A DNA stretch of 5,901 bases from Paludibacter sp. (GTDB taxonomy: Bacteria > Bacteroidota > Bacteroidia > Bacteroidales > Paludibacteraceae), in NCBI GenBank assembly GCA_028748945.1, contig JAQTOL010000220.1, forward strand, positions 1-5,901, in the 5' to 3' direction. Under the pieces are notes generated by a model. That model ran no database searches and was not told the origin of the DNA. It saw nothing but the letters and a program-made list of their open reading frames with translations. Positions 5,514 through 5,901 of the stretch are shown here, in pieces; the first letter of the stretch is position 1; each line of letters begins with the position of its first letter. Both the position numbers and the translations under genes were made by a program.

Positions 5514-5901
5514 CTATAATACAAATTTACGTACCTCACGGGTGGTCTTCACAAGGTAAATAGATGCTTTCTGAAGAGCTATTGTGATGATACTTCCGGT
5601 CGAAACAACGGATTTTAGCTTTATGCCGCTAATGGTATACACTTCGACCCGTTCGCCGGTTGATAATCCTTCAATGATAAGATTCATTCCCTTCGAATAG
5701 ATCTTAATTGCATTTGGGTTTGGTGATTGGGTGGAGGTGTCGATGAAACTACCTTCTGCAATTTTTACAAACTCATTCCAATAGGCCGAACTCAGGTATT
5801 TTAGGAGTGAACCGTATGGAACCGTCAACTGGCAAGTCGATTTGTTAACCATATAAAATGTGTAATATTCAATTGGAGTAGGAGTAGGATTGGCTACCGC
5901 T
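5514..5901 (-). CDS. C-terminal end of a BspA-like leucine-rich-repeat protein with T9SS type A sorting domain (5' end outside window)
   Basis: The frame is open from the right edge to TAG at 5514, giving 128 residues of a longer protein. An in-frame ATG at 5852 is internal, because the homology continues upstream of it. Residues 1-50 have the closing pattern of BspA-type (LRR_5) repeats: NPTPTPIE, then C23-x-L-x-VPYGSLLKY, then W41xxF and IAEGS. A Pro/Ser/Thr/Asn-rich linker (54-63) follows. Residues 64-128 resemble the Por secretion system (type IX) sorting domain, with LIIEGL (74-79), VEVYTISGIKL (85-95), a YLVKT strand (115-119) and a basic ending. Such domains direct export through the outer membrane by the T9SS and are normally cleaved off at the surface. 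The protein is probably surface-attached or secreted and may bind host or matrix material, though that role is inferred. There is no evident link to the operon 456 bp downstream. Confidence 0.85.
   Translation of the reverse strand, partial: AVANPTPTPIEYYTFYMVNKSTCQLTVPYGSLLKYLSSAYWNEFVKIAEGSFIDTSTQSPNPNAIKIYSKGMNLIIEGLSTGERVEVYTISGIKLKSVVSTGSIITIALQKASIYLVKTTREVRKFVL

Noticed and set aside
5514..5852. Treating the ATG at 5852 as the start of a small complete gene
   Set aside because: The reading frame and BspA-type repeat pattern (NPTPTPIE...) continue upstream to the window edge, so this is an internal Met of a longer protein.

Overview
The window looks like chromosomal DNA of a Bacteroidota (Bacteroidetes) bacterium. 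The evidence is moderately AT-rich DNA, TAnnTTTG-type -7 promoter boxes, a C-terminal type IX secretion sorting domain on a BspA-like repeat protein, a urea-transporter/M23 fusion, and palindromic GCTCC-N3-GGAGC repeats of the kind scattered through Bacteroidota genomes. All four recognisable intact or near-intact genes, and the gene fragment at the right edge, lie on the minus strand, so transcription runs from right to left.

From right to left: (1) 5514-5901 is the 3' end of a surface or secreted protein, a BspA-type leucine-rich-repeat cap followed by a T9SS type A sorting domain. (2) 5058-5513 is a 456-bp AT-rich intergenic region with a perfect 13-bp inverted repeat and three TAnnTTTG boxes, all pointing at the operon. 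The one at 5114-5145 has a TTTG -33 element at 20-bp spacing and is a convincing promoter. (3) 2338-5057 is a three-gene operon: a 79-aa PqqD-like RiPP recognition element (RRE) protein, a stand-alone ATP-grasp ligase, and a fold-type III PLP-dependent decarboxylase of the DAP/Orn/Arg family. (4) 2012-2337 holds a 207-bp imperfectly symmetric element built of five small hairpins. (5) 1-2011 is a urea transporter fused to an M23 (LytM-type) metallopeptidase domain, running off the left edge.

The operon is the most interesting part. The RRE protein belongs to a family that binds leader peptides for modifying enzymes, yet no separate precursor peptide is visible. The decarboxylase has an N-terminal extension of about 32 residues ahead of its normal barrel start. 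That extension has a Y-x-x-P-x-I motif resembling the Y-x-x-P-x-L motif that RREs bind in lasso-peptide leaders, followed by a short GLMNKFG segment. One hypothesis is that the decarboxylase carries its own leader-like tag, so that the RRE protein brings it together with the ATP-grasp ligase, or so that the tag itself is modified. The decarboxylase keeps the catalytic residues but has lost two side chains that contact meso-DAP in lysine-biosynthetic enzymes, so it is probably not a housekeeping LysA. The function and substrate of this system cannot be read from the sequence.
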